This document shows positions 10,226-19,951 of a stretch of DNA of 64,000 nt, one piece after another. Under the pieces are notes generated by a model. That model worked only from the letters and a program-made list of their open reading frames with translations, was not told where the DNA came from and made no database searches. Every line of letters begins with the position of its first letter. Within the stretch, counting starts at the first letter, position 1. Made by a program: the position numbers and the translations under genes. Origin of the DNA: Tritrichomonas foetus. Taxonomy: Eukaryota; Parabasalia; Tritrichomonadida; Tritrichomonadidae. Location of the stretch: the NCBI GenBank assembly GCA_001839685.1, contig MLAK01000583.1:21912-85911 (forward strand), read 5' to 3'.

Positions 10226-13054
10226 ATGACTAACAAACCGCCAACACGCCACACTGGTTTCCGTCCATTTTGGCCTACAGCTGCTACACCACCACGCGAT
10301 ATCAAAGTAGCACGCATGGAAGACCTTTCCGCCAAGCTCCAAAAGACAGATGCCGAAGAGCACGAAGAGGCACGCCACAACTACCTCTGGAAGCTCATGA
10401 ACAACTATATTCCAGCTGAAAAAGACTCTGTCCAAATTTCATTTGTTAACCACATTGAATACACCTGCGCCAGATCCAGATTCAATTTCGATAAGTTTTC
10501 TGCTTACCTTGCTTGCTCATACTCCGTCAGAGACAGGCTCATCGAACTTTTCAACGATACACAAGAGTACTTTATTGCCCAGAAGGCCAAGCATGTCTAT
10601 TATGTTTCAATTGAATTCTTGGTTGGTCGTTTCCTCAGAAACGCCCTTCAAAATCTTGAACTTGAAGATCTCTATCGCGAATCACTCAACGAGCTCGACA
10701 TCTCACTCGATCAGCTCTTCAATGAAGAATACGATCCAGGATTAGGAAATGGTGGTCTTGGTCGTCTCGCCGCCTGCTTCATGGATTCACTCGCCACACT
10801 CAACCTCCCAGCCTGGGGCTATGGTCTTATGTACAGCTTCGGTATGTTCAAGCAGACAATCGGCCCAGATGGCAGCCAGATGGAAATCCCAGACTACTGG
10901 CTCAACTACGGCGATCCATGGCGTGTCCAGAAGCCAACAGTTTCCTATCCAGTCAACTTCTTTGGTTACGTCGACCAAAACGGCAAATGGGTTCCATCCC
11001 AAACAATCATCGCCATGGCAAACGATTTCCTCATCCCAGGCTTCGCCACAGATAACACACTCGGTCTCCGTCTCTGGTCATCCAAGCCATCAGCTGAACT
11101 CGATGAAGAGAAATTCAGATATGGTGACTACTATGATGCCATCGCCCAAAAGCAACGCGCCGAGAACCTTACATCCGTTCTCTATCCAAACGACAACACA
11201 AACGAAGGTAAAGAAATGCGTCTCATGCAAGAATTCTTCATGTCATCAGCCACACTCCAAGATATCATCCGCCGCCTTAAGACCGTCCAAAAGGCTGATG
11301 TTCGTGAGCTTCCACGCTACGCAGCCATCCAATTGAACGATACCCATCCAACGGTTATGGTTGCTGAACTTTTGCGTATTCTCGTTGATGAAGAAAACAT
11401 TCCATTTGACGAGGCTTATGACATCTGCACAAAGGTATTCAGCTACACCTGCCACACACTCATGCCAGAAGCCCTCGAAAAGTGGGGAGTTCCAATGTTC
11501 GAAAATGTTCTTCCACGTCACCTTCAACTCATCTATCAGCTTAACCAACTCTTCATCGACCAACTTCGTTACAACTATCACGCTGATGATGAGATGATCC
11601 GTGATCTTTCAATCATCGAAGAAGGTTGCGAAAAGAAGGTCAGAATGGCCAACCTCGCCGTTATCGGCTCACACAAGGTCAACGGTGTCGCAGCCATCCA
11701 CTCAGAGCTCATGAAGCAGTACGTCTTCAAGAACTTCAACAGAATCTGGCCAGACAAATTCTGCAACAAGACAAACGGTGTCACTGTCCGTCGTTGGCTC
11801 CACCACTGCAACCCAGAGCTCTCCAACCTCATCACACAAGTTGTCGGTGATGAAAACTGGGCAATCCATCCAGAAGGCCTCACCAAGCTCATGACAAAGA
11901 TCGACGATCCAAACTTCGTGAGCGAATGGGCAGCTGTCAAAAACGCTAACAAGCTCAGGTTCGCTAACTGGGTCAGCGAAAACATGGGTGTCGAACTTAA
12001 TCCAAACGTTCAACTCTTCGATGTTCAAGTCAAGCGTATCCACGAATACAAGCGTCAAACACTCAACATCCTTTCCGTCATCTATCGTTACCTCCGCATC
12101 CTCAGCGGTGACACACAAGGAATGCAACCACGTGCCATCTTCATCGGTGGAAAGGCAGCACCAGGCTACTTCTTCGCCAAGAAGCTCATCAAGCTCATCA
12201 ACAATGTTTCACGCGTGATCAACAACGATCCACGTGTCGGTGACCTTCTCAAGCTCCTCTACATCCCTAACTACAACGTTTCACTTGCAGAAGTCATCAT
12301 CCCAGGTTCAGATATCAACGAACAAATCTCAACAGCCGGAACAGAAGCCTCAGGTACATCAAACATGAAATTCGCTTTCAACTCATCCCTCATTGTCGGA
12401 ACATGGGATGGTGCCAACATCGAAATCGGTGATGCTATCGGAAACGAAAACGTATTCTTCTTCGGTACCAAGGTTGAAAATGTCGACAGAATCCGTGCTG
12501 GTGATGGACGCCACATCTCCGAAAAACTTACCCGCGTCTTCGATGCAATCAGAAACGGAATGTTCGGCGATAACGAATACCAATGCGTTATTGACTCAAT
12601 CTACAATGGTGATCACTACCTTTGCGGACAAGACTTCGACATGTTCGTCGAAATCCAAGATAAGGTTGACCGCGCCTACCAAGATAAAGAAAAGTGGACA
12701 AAGATGGGTATCACATCAACAGCCAACATGGCATTCTTCAGCTCCGATAGAACCATCGATGAATACGCCAAGCAAATTTGGGACGTTCATCCATGCCCAC
12801 TTCCAGCCGCATCCAATGATGATGATCCAAGCACACCATCTGCACCACTTCCACAACAAGTCGGATCACTCAGACGCCACAACCTTGGATCGATGAGCGA
12901 CAAACAAGCATCAGGATCACAACTTCCATCCAAGGGTGGATTTGGATCCCTTTCAAGAAGAGGAAACATCCCAAGCGCTCAGACACACCAACCACGCCAA
13001 CAACAGAACGATGACAACGACAGCGATGATGGCGGTCTCGAAATCAACCTTTAA
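10226..13054 (+). CDS. Glycogen phosphorylase
   Basis: A 942-residue GT35 alpha-glucan phosphorylase. It releases glucose-1-phosphate from glycogen in the cytosol, feeding the glycolysis on which anaerobic trichomonads depend. Hallmarks include the DPGLGNGGLGRLAACF stretch near residue 170, GY..RY.YG-type active-site neighbours, QLNDTHP, the F.VQVKRIHEYKRQ segment near 600, and EASGTSNMKF with the pyridoxal-phosphate lysine at about residue 715. The N-terminal 35 residues differ from animal enzymes and lack their regulatory serine motif. The last ~85 residues (from about 858) are a Ser/Gln/Asp-rich disordered tail ending in an acidic stretch, unusual for the family. Third positions are strongly C-biased, marking high expression. 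The frame is open from a GTG at 10187, but ATG 10226 just downstream of an Inr is the natural start. Confidence 0.97.
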   Translation: MTNKPPTRHTGFRPFWPTAATPPRDIKVARMEDLSAKLQKTDAEEHEEARHNYLWKLMNNYIPAEKDSVQISFVNHIEYTCARSRFNFDKFSAYLACSYSVRDRLIELFNDTQEYFIAQKAKHVYYVSIEFLVGRFLRNALQNLELEDLYRESLNELDISLDQLFNEEYDPGLGNGGLGRLAACFMDSLATLNLPAWGYGLMYSFGMFKQTIGPDGSQMEIPDYWLNYGDPWRVQKPTVSYPVNFFGYVDQNGKWVPSQTIIAMANDFLIPGFATDNTLGLRLWSSKPSAELDEEKFRYGDYYDAIAQKQRAENLTSVLYPNDNTNEGKEMRLMQEFFMSSATLQDIIRRLKTVQKADVRELPRYAAIQLNDTHPTVMVAELLRILVDEENIPFDEAYDICTKVFSYTCHTLMPEALEKWGVPMFENVLPRHLQLIYQLNQLFIDQLRYNYHADDEMIRDLSIIEEGCEKKVRMANLAVIGSHKVNGVAAIHSELMKQYVFKNFNRIWPDKFCNKTNGVTVRRWLHHCNPELSNLITQVVGDENWAIHPEGLTKLMTKIDDPNFVSEWAAVKNANKLRFANWVSENMGVELNPNVQLFDVQVKRIHEYKRQTLNILSVIYRYLRILSGDTQGMQPRAIFIGGKAAPGYFFAKKLIKLINNVSRVINNDPRVGDLLKLLYIPNYNVSLAEVIIPGSDINEQISTAGTEASGTSNMKFAFNSSLIVGTWDGANIEIGDAIGNENVFFFGTKVENVDRIRAGDGRHISEKLTRVFDAIRNGMFGDNEYQCVIDSIYNGDHYLCGQDFDMFVEIQDKVDRAYQDKEKWTKMGITSTANMAFFSSDRTIDEYAKQIWDVHPCPLPAASNDDDPSTPSAPLPQQVGSLRRHNLGSMSDKQASGSQLPSKGGFGSLSRRGNIPSAQTHQPRQQQNDDNDSDDGGLEINL

Positions 13055-13384
13055 AAAGGATTCTAAACTTAACATTGCTCATTAATTAATTAAACAAAAA
13101 TACTTAAATTTTTCATTTTCCTTCTTTCATTTGCTATGGTAATAAAAAGAAATAATGTCATGAAAAGAGCAGATCAAAAATGAACATAAAAATAAATTTA
13201 ATCTGTTAGCTATTTTTTTACGTTTTTTCGGAATTCATCTTTACTTTTCTCTAGCACAACCACTAGACAATTGCTGTTGCGCATTTATAGAGTGAATTTT
13301 AGTGCAAAATATGAAGAGGCAATATCGAGATTTTGTTTTCGTTTCAGGTACTCTATAAAACGTCATAAATCATTTGCCAATATT
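13055..13384. other. Convergent intergenic spacer
   Basis: AT-rich 3' flank shared by glycogen phosphorylase (plus) and the OST4-like gene (minus). Nothing further is recognisable. Confidence 0.5.
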
Positions 13385-13564
13385 TTATGTATTGCTGTTT
13401 TTGTTTCGGCGTTTCTTTGATGATTTCGATTCAAAATGTGTTTCGTTTTCTTCAGCTTCAGCTGGCTCACCTTTCGCTTCGAGATAATAGTTCAAGAAAA
13501 GTAATACGAAAATGACGGTGCCAAGGAGAGTGCACCAGCTGTATAATGATTCCATCGTGACCAT
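13385..13564 (-). CDS. OST4-like small membrane protein
   Basis: A 59-codon frame in a spacer, with codon use like real genes. The protein begins MVTMESLYSWCTLLGTVIFV, continues with a hydrophobic helix to about residue 28, then an acidic stretch and a Lys/Arg-rich tail. The order (M-V/I-T, a Leu at residue 7, then L-G, F-x-L, L-x-x-Y through one membrane helix) matches OST4. OST4 is the 36-40-residue subunit that steadies the catalytic STT3 subunit of oligosaccharyltransferase in the ER membrane. It is longer than yeast or human OST4 because of its charged cytosolic or lumenal tail. A second Met at codon 4 is possible. The identity is inferred from a short alignment recalled from knowledge, so it is plausible rather than proven; that it is a gene is more secure. 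Confidence 0.55.
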   Translation of the reverse strand: MVTMESLYSWCTLLGTVIFVLLFLNYYLEAKGEPAEAEENETHFESKSSKKRRNKNSNT

Positions 13565-13984
13565 TATTCCTTATGATTTGTTAAAAACGGTCGCTTTATT
13601 TGGTCATTGACATTCAAAATCTACATCTTTCCAAGAAAAACTTCATTTTTAACCCAAAAATGAAAGATACTAGGGAAATGTTATATCTTTTATAACTCTT
13701 ACATGCATAGTAAGTCTTACTTATCTTTGAAGAGAAAATAAATGCGTCGATAAGGTGATTTGACAAATATTAGATCTGAAAAAATTGCCAAATTTTTTTT
13801 CAGTCATTAAAACGTCATGTAGAAAATTTTTTTTGCGTTTGTAAATAGATAATATCGAAAATCATCACGATAAATAGAAAAAAAAGCACTTTGTCAATGT
13901 TTTCACTTTTTGAAATGATTCGTTCTAACTTTTTCACAGTCTTTGGTTTTTTTTCAGAGAATTTGGGCAAATTTCTGAATTTAC

Positions 13985-14779
13985 ATGAAAAGCGAGCTTT
14001 CTGGCCCAACCATTCTCGCATGTACAGAACTTGTTCTTTCATACTATCCCACGACTCTGAACGCGATCGTTAGTAGCAAAATATCAATGGGCATTATGCA
14101 ATTCCTCAATAGTCAAATGGAATATTCTCAATTATCAACTTTATCAAAATCATTAACAGGGACGACCGAACCGATAGACAAACTCCAGCAGATTATGTCG
14201 ACTTCATCCGATCCGATTCCGACGCCGGACGAGAATGACAAGAAAAATCAGAAAAAATCAAGGGGCTGGTCCCAGTATGAAGACCAAAGACTTTTGAAAG
14301 GAATATTCACGCTTGGAATAGACAACTGGGCGGCAATTTCGAAATTTGTCGGAAACGGAAGAACCAGGTCGCAATGCAGCCAAAGATGGTTTCGCGGGTT
14401 GGATCCGAAAATATCAAAAGACAACTGGGCCCTTGCAGATGAACAAAAATTACTGCAATTGGTGAATCAATTTGGTGAAAAATCATGGACAGCAATTGCG
14501 CAACATATGGGAAACAGAAGTGACGTTCAATGTAGATATAGGTATCAGCAAATTTTAAGAAGAAACAAAAATATTGGTGAGTATCAAGCTCAAAAGCAAA
14601 TTAAAATGCGCCAAAAAATCCAAACACGAATCCCTCAAATTGAACCTGTCAAAAATGTTCCTTGTCCACAACTTCATCCCCCAGAAGATTCAATTCCTTC
14701 ATTGTTTGATATGGATGACAGCTTTTCGATTTCTTTTGATACTGACCATTTTGATGACTCATTTTCAGGTGATTTCTAA
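13985..14779 (+). CDS. Two-repeat Myb DNA-binding protein
   Basis: A 264-residue protein with two Myb/SANT repeats at about residues 93-140 (W95, W115, W135) and 146-191 (W148, W168; the third Trp position is Tyr). Arg/Lys residues sit in the third helix of each repeat (RTRSQCSQRWFRGL and RSDVQCRYRYQQIL). Trichomonads have very large Myb families that bind promoters and regulate transcription, sometimes in response to iron. The C-terminus is Asp/Ser/Phe-rich (DDSFSISFDTDHFDDSF), resembling an acidic activation segment. The first ATG is at 13985; a start at 14087 (Met35) directly after ATATCA is also plausible. Confidence 0.9.
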   Translation: MKSELSGPTILACTELVLSYYPTTLNAIVSSKISMGIMQFLNSQMEYSQLSTLSKSLTGTTEPIDKLQQIMSTSSDPIPTPDENDKKNQKKSRGWSQYEDQRLLKGIFTLGIDNWAAISKFVGNGRTRSQCSQRWFRGLDPKISKDNWALADEQKLLQLVNQFGEKSWTAIAQHMGNRSDVQCRYRYQQILRRNKNIGEYQAQKQIKMRQKIQTRIPQIEPVKNVPCPQLHPPEDSIPSLFDMDDSFSISFDTDHFDDSFSGDF

Positions 14780-15360
14780 TTTTTAATTCTTATTTCGCTT
14801 TTTTGACTGCCAAAATTCATAATTTTTTTTATAGAAATTTGATTGAAGACTTTTGAACAAAAGCATTCCTTTAAAAAGAAATATTAGATTGTTTTTATTT
14901 AATTGAAATCATTTTAATAATGATTTTTTTGGGCTTCTACTGAAAGCCTAAATTTTATTGAATAAATAGTAGTTTTTAACTTTATTATTTGAATTCATTT
15001 TTAAACTTGATGAGTGTATTCCAAAACATAAATAAGAAAAATGTAATGGACTTTGAATTCTCTCATGCACAAATTGTTCTTGAGTATACTTTCTTTTAAG
15101 GGAAAAATGAATCTATTCTTCAAAAAAATGATATTTTTCTTTTCTCATTTCCCTATTAAACTACTCCGATGCTAATGTTTCAATTTCTATAAATTTCTTA
15201 TTAGAATCTCTAATGTGAAGATTCTTTGTTTATCCAATTCAATTCGAAAAATAAGAAATAAAAAATAATATGATGATAACTAAAAATTTACAATCAACAG
15301 AATTTTGTGAAATAAATAAATAGGACAACAAATATCATTCCGAAACTTCTACAGAAGTAG
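14780..15360. other. Convergent intergenic spacer
   Basis: AT-rich 3' flanks of the Myb gene and the VPS9-like gene. I see no gene or notable structure. Confidence 0.5.
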
Positions 15361-16692
15361 CTACTTAAGATTTTTTGCGAATGTATTAATCTGCTTGTAT
15401 AATGCGGTAAATGTCATTCGTGAATATTCAAAACTCGGTGAAATCCGCGATTTTGGTGTAAAATCCTCCAAAAACTGAACTAAGCTTTTAATTTCTATCA
15501 AATCTGATGTAAGCAAGGAACCAAAAAATAAACTAAAAACAGTTTCAAAAGGTAAAACAGAGCCACCTTCATTCGGTATTTTATTTGAGACGTAACATTC
15601 AATCAAATGTAAAGAGTTAGTAATTTCATTCAGCATATCAAAAGGATTAGAATAAAAATTCATAAAATTAATCATTTTTCCTATTTCAACAAAACAATCA
15701 ATTTCTTTAAAAACATTAAATACTAAATCACTTGATTGAATATTTTCGGGCAACAAGTCTTTAGGTGGTGATAAATCTTGAATAGTTAATTTTTGTCGAA
15801 CAGTTTCTAATAAATTCCGTTCGCCTTCGTTTTCGAAATCTTTCGGGAAAAAATATTCAGGCGATTTTCGTAAAGCTGATGAAAAAATCGCTCTGATGTA
15901 TAAAATAGAGAAGATGGAAACAGATATAGGATTTTCAAATTGGAATGAATGCACCATCTTCTGATATATCATAATAATAGTCTCTGTGAATTTGTTTCTT
16001 GGTATTGAAATGAAATTTCCTAAAAAATTGAAAACATCATGGGTGATTTCATTATCATGACCTAACAATAACTTATCAAAGGAGTCTTGATTTTTATAAC
16101 TCAATAGATACCATTTCTTTTGATCAAAATCAGATTTGCAATCTTCAATCACTTTATTTACACATTTAATATAATAATTCTGTTCAAAAATACGATTTTT
16201 ATGAATTACCAAATCGTGTGACCGAGTCAAAAATGAATCTATGTATTCAATTCTTTTATCAGGTGTTAGTGCATCACAATAAAAAAGTGTTTCTTTCAAA
16301 TCACATTCTATGTAAGGTGGCAACAAATCATCATTTTGAAAAAGTTCTATTAATTTATTGCAGAGCTCAAAATAATGATTAAAATGATCAAGCTGAACAT
16401 CATATTTCAGTTTTGTAAAAAATATAACTAATCTAGATAAATTTCTTTTAACAGATGAAGAATATTCTGGTAATATTGATGGTAATTTTATTTCTTTGGG
16501 CATCATAGATGGAAGATTTAAATTATGAAAATTCACTAAACTTGCAACAGTCATCAATCTCTCTTCATGAATTTGATGAATCCATTCTTCAAAATTTTCT
16601 TTTTCAATCTTTTTTGCATCAAACTGCATGTACTTAACAAGTTTTCTGTTTATAAGCAGCCAACTATAAAGGGACTCTGGCATTTTATTCAT
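15361..16692 (-). CDS. VPS9-domain-like protein (probable Rab5-type GEF)
   Basis: A 443-residue helical protein. The C-terminal ~125 residues follow the VPS9 plan: a helix ending FKEIDCFVEIGKMINFM, then SNPFDML.EIT.SLHLIECYV, an acidic/Gly turn, a LPFETVFSLFFGSLLTSDL helix, and a final QFLEDF...EYSRMTFTALYKQI helix. This aligns with the family's P-x-D-K-L, D-x-x-L-P, Y-I-x-x-F and Y-x-x-T-x-x-x-A landmarks. VPS9 domains load GTP on Rab5-class GTPases at endosomes, and trichomonads encode many. The N-terminal two thirds are unassigned helices. The frame extends to a TTG at 16743, but the first ATG is at 16692. Confidence 0.6.
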   Translation of the reverse strand: MNKMPESLYSWLLINRKLVKYMQFDAKKIEKENFEEWIHQIHEERLMTVASLVNFHNLNLPSMMPKEIKLPSILPEYSSSVKRNLSRLVIFFTKLKYDVQLDHFNHYFELCNKLIELFQNDDLLPPYIECDLKETLFYCDALTPDKRIEYIDSFLTRSHDLVIHKNRIFEQNYYIKCVNKVIEDCKSDFDQKKWYLLSYKNQDSFDKLLLGHDNEITHDVFNFLGNFISIPRNKFTETIIMIYQKMVHSFQFENPISVSIFSILYIRAIFSSALRKSPEYFFPKDFENEGERNLLETVRQKLTIQDLSPPKDLLPENIQSSDLVFNVFKEIDCFVEIGKMINFMNFYSNPFDMLNEITNSLHLIECYVSNKIPNEGGSVLPFETVFSLFFGSLLTSDLIEIKSLVQFLEDFTPKSRISPSFEYSRMTFTALYKQINTFAKNLK

Positions 16693-17272
16693 TTGCGTCA
16701 GAAAGCATAGCAATTTGCATATTTCTAACCATATTTTCGTCAAATTTAGACGAAATAAAATTTCGAAATTCTATACAAATATGGAAATATCTAATCAATT
16801 AATGATTAATTTGTGTTAATAATTTGGGAATTCCTCTTTTTATCTTCTTTGAATAAGAATATAGGAATAAATCACCATCTTGCTCGGATTGTAAAATCAA
16901 ATGAATTGATCATGCGTGAAAAATATAAATTTATCATAAAAAATATGAATCTATCATATAAAAATTATGGTTCGCGCTTATACCCAAAATGATTTTGAAA
17001 AACAAATTCTAATATTGTTTTATAACTTCTTGCATACTTAGGATGAAGGTTTCTCAGCTATAGAAAGATGTCTAACTTATTGCGATTTTTCTCAAGCCCT
17101 GGGCATTGGCGCGATCCCTATATAAAAATATAAATCCATCATATAAAAATCTATCGAGTAGAAAAACATCAATTATATTATTATAATTTTATACATTTTT
17201 ATTTTAATATGAAGAACATTTAATATAATTAACAAAAAAAGATTAGTTAACATTAGAAACAAACAAACACGC
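16693..17272. other. Intergenic region containing an inverted-repeat element
   Basis: Promoter side of the VPS9-like gene and 3' side of the next gene. The central part, 16966-17119, is distinctly GC-richer than its surroundings and is listed separately. Flanks contain several imperfect copies of atataaattatcatataaaa-like sequence. Confidence 0.55.
16966..17119. mobile_element. Candidate MITE with ~18-bp terminal inverted repeats
   Basis: The left end, from 16968, reads tGGTTCGCGCttATaCCCA. The right end, read inward on the minus strand from 17118, gives GGGATCGCGCcaATgCCCA. The two match at 14 of 18 positions, including a shared TCGCGC core. The 10-mer ATATAAAAAT lies directly outside both ends (16956-16965 and 17120-17129), as a target-site duplication of the 9-10 bp size typical of Mutator-like elements would. 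The flanks are AT-rich and contain further copies of this 10-mer, so the duplication could be chance. No protein is encoded. The same pairing could instead be the closing helix of a ~150-nt structured RNA. Confidence 0.4.
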
Positions 17273-17845
17273 TTAAACTTTTGTTCTCTTTCCATGAGCT
17301 ATTTCATGTCCCATTTCAATAATTCGAGGGTCATGGCCAGCCAAAGTAATTCTCTGCTGTTGACTTTTCGCAAGATCATCTCTGTATTTGTCCTCTTCCA
17401 TTCTGATTTCATGAAGTTTCATTTGAAGGTTTTTAATTTGTGCTTTCAATGTAATATTTGATTTTTTCGTTCTCTGCAATTGGCCCGTCAGCAAATGCAG
17501 CTTCTGTTCAAATCTGTTCATTTCGCCTTCTTCTGGGAGACTTTCAACGCTTGCGTTATCCCAGTTTTTTGATTTGTCGATCGGGGTTCCAATTGTTGTG
17601 GGTTTTCGCGATGAGTTTTTTAAAATTCCTTTTTTGCCGGGATTTTTAGCTGGTCTTGGTAATTGAAGGATTTTTTCGAGTAACACATTCGATCTTGCTC
17701 GGATATCTGATAATTCGTCGTCAAAAATATCAACGTTTTTAATTTGATTTGGATCAAATGAAAGAGAGACTTCAGTGAATTCAGTATCTTTTCTATCAAC
17801 ATTTGTTTCGCTTTGAAAACTCACTGAGTGGTTCTTTTTCTTCAT
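17273..17845 (-). CDS. Small coiled-coil protein, unknown family
   Basis: A 190-residue protein. The N-terminal half is polar and probably disordered, with the conserved-looking patch KKGILKNSSRKP (a K-G-I-L-K motif resembling short PP1-docking and cytoskeletal peptides). Residues about 108-165 form a heptad-type coiled coil (FEQKLHLLTGQLQRTK...). It ends with a basic tail. The neighbour on the same strand is a PP1-type phosphatase, but no functional link can be shown. Start is ATG 17845. Confidence 0.8.
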   Translation of the reverse strand: MKKKNHSVSFQSETNVDRKDTEFTEVSLSFDPNQIKNVDIFDDELSDIRARSNVLLEKILQLPRPAKNPGKKGILKNSSRKPTTIGTPIDKSKNWDNASVESLPEEGEMNRFEQKLHLLTGQLQRTKKSNITLKAQIKNLQMKLHEIRMEEDKYRDDLAKSQQQRITLAGHDPRIIEMGHEIAHGKRTKV

Positions 17846-18268
17846 TTTTGGTATCTTGAAAAATCGTTAATTAATGGAATTTATTTTAGAAAAAGTTGAT
17901 CTTACGATCAAAAAACTCACAATTGTGTGTCGATAACTTTTTCAATAAAATTCTCTACAGTGTAGGACTGAAACTTCATATTCTGTTTTCATCATCATGA
18001 ATAATTAGTAGTGACCATATCACATGCTTGATCAAATTTAATCGAAGAGAAAAGGAAATCTTTTGAGAAAATCTAAATCAGAAGCAAATATGTGAATCAT
18101 ATATATGAGTTTATTAACAATATATAATATATATCTTAATAATAGTATACCTTCTTCTTTGTCCTTCTTCACTGGTGAAAATAATTAATATGAAATCCAA
18201 CCTTTGTTTTCACACAGAAACAAATCGAAAAAAAAAGAAAGAAAAAGCAGCATATCATTAATTGTCGA
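17846..18268. other. Intergenic spacer
   Basis: Spacer between two minus-strand genes, holding the promoter of the coiled-coil gene and the phosphatase 3' end. No feature is recognised. Confidence 0.5.
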
Positions 18269-19951
18269 TTATTTCCTGAAATCTTGAGAAAGGGTTTTTG
18301 CACCTGGTCCGTAAGAATAGTGTCTTTGTCTCCTTGGTGGTAATGCGCTGGATCTTGCGCGGGCGACTGGAAGGTTTTTCTGACCAGATGGAGGCTTTGA
18401 TGTCTTTGGTGTAGTCATCGGTGCTTTTGGCGGATTCAAATATTCAGAAATCGACGAGGAAGAAGAAGAAGATGATGATGATGATGAATCTTGAAGAGAA
18501 ATTGGCCTTCGTGGCGTGAGGGCTCCTGGACGAGGTGAAATTCCGTTGCCTGACGCAGGTGACCTCAAATAAGTGGAAACATTATGGAACGAGTTTGATG
18601 TTGGCAAGTTGTTACTACTTCCAAAGGAAAGTGACTGTGAGAGTGATCCGCCGAATTGTGAGATTCCTGGCGGCACATTAGAGTTTAATCCATTTGATGT
18701 TGTTCCACTTGAATTCAGTCCAGACGACATTCCGAAGTTGCCTGGTGAATGAGATTGATAGGAGCTGTTTATTGGTGATGTGCTGGTCGGCTTTGACGGG
18801 TTTGAACTTGCAACAAATTGTTTTATGAGAGATGGCGGCTCATTTAATGACATGCTCCGAGCGCTGGCTGACCTTCCGGCTGTTTTAAGGGGTGCTGGAC
18901 GACGCCTAACAGGCGCAGGAGGCTCCGCTTGCACCTGCGAAGCAAAATCACTTGTGATATTATTGTAATTATTTTTGGGTACTAGCCCCTGGCTTCTTCC
19001 ACGATAGTTCAAGATCATTTTTGGCTTGAGCCCCTTTGTTGCATGTGATTCAACTGAATAAAGCTCGACATCACCTGTTGTCTTTAAATGCATCAATCCA
19101 CATTTATTATCAATTATGTGGCAGTAGTTGCTACAACTGAATATTGTGATTCCCAGTGAGTTGCCGAATAAAGCAAAACCCTCCTGGACGCATTGGTGGG
19201 CCCTTACTAAAAATCTCAATCCTGAATCAGCCAAAAACTGCTGGAGAACGTTCGGGCCAAAGAAAGAGCCACAGCCGCGTTGGTTGAGTTTATAGCCACT
19301 ACAATCATCACGCGGATCGGACCAAACGAGATCTGATATTAATGGATTATTATCATATCCAGTTATCGGCAGAGTAATCTTCTCAAGCTCATCAACTGAT
19401 GTCATGTTTGGAGACAAGCCGCCATGAACGCAAAAAACCTGGCCATTGATAACTGCGGCCAGCGGCATATAGGAAAAAAGGTCATTGAATCTGTCAAAGC
19501 AGGACTCCTCATCAAAAACTTCCATAACTTCGTTGTAAAATCCGTAAACTTGGTTGATATGTCGAAATTCGTGATTTCCGCGCAATAAGTGGATATTGGA
19601 GGGATATTTGATGTTTAGGGCCATCAGAAGTGTCATCACTTCGATTGAGAAGGCACCTCGATCAACGTAGTCGCCCAAAAAAAGATAACTTCGGTTCGGT
19701 GGTGGACCAAAAACTTGGAATATCCGCAGCAAATCAAAAATAGAGCCGTGAACATCCCCAACTAAAATAATTGGCGTGTTAAGTCTTAAAAGAGCTCGTT
19801 TGTTTTTGAGATAATTTTTCAGGTCATCAACAAGTTGCATGACAACGGCTTGATCAAATTGAGGCAATTGTAGCTTGTCGCTTGATAAATTGATTTGGTT
19901 GAGAATAATTGGGGAATATGCTTTCAGAACGCGGTCTGCAGCACCCTTCAT
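18269..19951 (-). CDS. PP1-type Ser/Thr phosphatase with long Ser-rich tail
   Basis: A 560-residue protein. Residues 1-305 are a complete PPP-family catalytic domain with all metal-binding motifs: GDVHG 65-69, GDYVDRG 93-99, RGNHE 124-128, HGG 176-178 and RAHQ 250-253. SDLVWSDP is also present. The spacing and the LRGNHE/NQVYGFYNE region resemble PP1/PP4/PP6-like enzymes, which dephosphorylate Ser/Thr of many substrates. Residues from about 310 on are a 250-residue low-complexity extension rich in Ser, Pro, Asn and Arg, including a run of about a dozen serines and basic PPRRQRH near the end. Ordinary PP1 stops near residue 330, so the tail is likely a targeting or regulatory region. Confidence 0.95.
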   Translation of the reverse strand: MKGAADRVLKAYSPIILNQINLSSDKLQLPQFDQAVVMQLVDDLKNYLKNKRALLRLNTPIILVGDVHGSIFDLLRIFQVFGPPPNRSYLFLGDYVDRGAFSIEVMTLLMALNIKYPSNIHLLRGNHEFRHINQVYGFYNEVMEVFDEESCFDRFNDLFSYMPLAAVINGQVFCVHGGLSPNMTSVDELEKITLPITGYDNNPLISDLVWSDPRDDCSGYKLNQRGCGSFFGPNVLQQFLADSGLRFLVRAHQCVQEGFALFGNSLGITIFSCSNYCHIIDNKCGLMHLKTTGDVELYSVESHATKGLKPKMILNYRGRSQGLVPKNNYNNITSDFASQVQAEPPAPVRRRPAPLKTAGRSASARSMSLNEPPSLIKQFVASSNPSKPTSTSPINSSYQSHSPGNFGMSSGLNSSGTTSNGLNSNVPPGISQFGGSLSQSLSFGSSNNLPTSNSFHNVSTYLRSPASGNGISPRPGALTPRRPISLQDSSSSSSSSSSSSISEYLNPPKAPMTTPKTSKPPSGQKNLPVARARSSALPPRRQRHYSYGPGAKTLSQDFRK

